NCBI GenBank assembly: GCA_023228445.1 | Contig: JALOBD010000155.1 | Location: 1 to 5,102, forward strand | Length of the DNA: 5,102 nt | Source: Sphaerochaeta sp. | GTDB taxonomy: Bacteria > Spirochaetota > Spirochaetia > Sphaerochaetales > Sphaerochaetaceae | Direction of reading: 5' to 3' | Shown here: positions 5,095 through 5,102 of the stretch, one piece after another | How the letters are laid out: every line of letters starts with the position of its first letter | Position numbering within the stretch: the first letter of the stretch is position 1 | The notes under the pieces: model-generated | Databases searched by the model: none | What the model saw: only the letters and a program-made list of their open reading frames with translations | Told to the model about the DNA's origin: nothing | Translations under genes and position numbers: made by a program

Positions 5095-5102
5095 ATGAAG
5101 AA
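5095..5102 (+). CDS. Possible start of a gene leaving the window
   Basis: ATG AAG AA is the last sequence available. GAGG at 5081-5084 is 10 nt upstream, a slightly long but usable spacing, and a strong promoter lies about 80 nt upstream. Only two complete codons are visible, so no function can be given. A transposase is one possibility because of the repeated motifs in front. Confidence 0.3.

Overview
The window is bacterial DNA built around a compact five-gene operon on the + strand (about 674-4765). It has AT-rich non-coding sequence on both sides, the 5' end of a divergent gene at the left edge and a promoter for an off-window gene at the right edge. Taxonomy is uncertain. A radical-SAM aminomutase suggests an anaerobe or an organism with anoxic phases. 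The GC-rich coding and AT-rich spacers, strong AGGAGG-type ribosome sites and an AAA_14/DUF4143-type ATPase would fit a spirochaete or another anaerobic bacterium, but that is only a guess.

Layout: (1) 1-172, minus strand: N-terminus of an AAA_14/DUF4143-like ATPase with a TTG start, its own SD and a sigma70-like promoter. (2) 173-673: AT-rich divergent intergenic region with inverted repeats, then a possible leader hairpin that touches the ribosome site of the first operon gene. (3) 674-1918: KamA-family radical-SAM, PLP-dependent aminomutase. (4) 1912-2898 and 2886-3833: two different ATP-grasp ligases of the D-Ala-D-Ala ligase fold. (5) 3835-4335 and 4310-4765: two different GNAT N-acetyltransferases. 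(6) 4766-5102: AT-rich spacer with an extended -10 promoter, three GTGTC motifs and a possible start codon at 5095.

The five operon genes overlap by 7, 13 and 26 nt or are 1 nt apart, so they are almost certainly co-transcribed and probably translationally coupled. The gene set implies a small pathway. The aminomutase would convert an alpha-amino acid, most likely L-lysine judging by its active-site aspartates, to a beta-amino acid. The two ATP-grasp enzymes would form one or two amide bonds with it, and the two GNATs would acetylate free amines. The predicted product is a small N-acetylated peptide or pseudopeptide containing beta-lysine. By analogy with N-epsilon-acetyl-beta-lysine (KamA/AblB) and N-acetylglutaminylglutamine amide (a GNAT plus ATP-grasp enzyme), it could be a compatible solute. 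A beta-lysine antibiotic with acetyltransferase self-protection is the main alternative. There is no transporter, carrier protein, precursor peptide or regulator in the window, which slightly favours an intracellular product. The enzyme families are clear from motifs; the pathway and product are inference.
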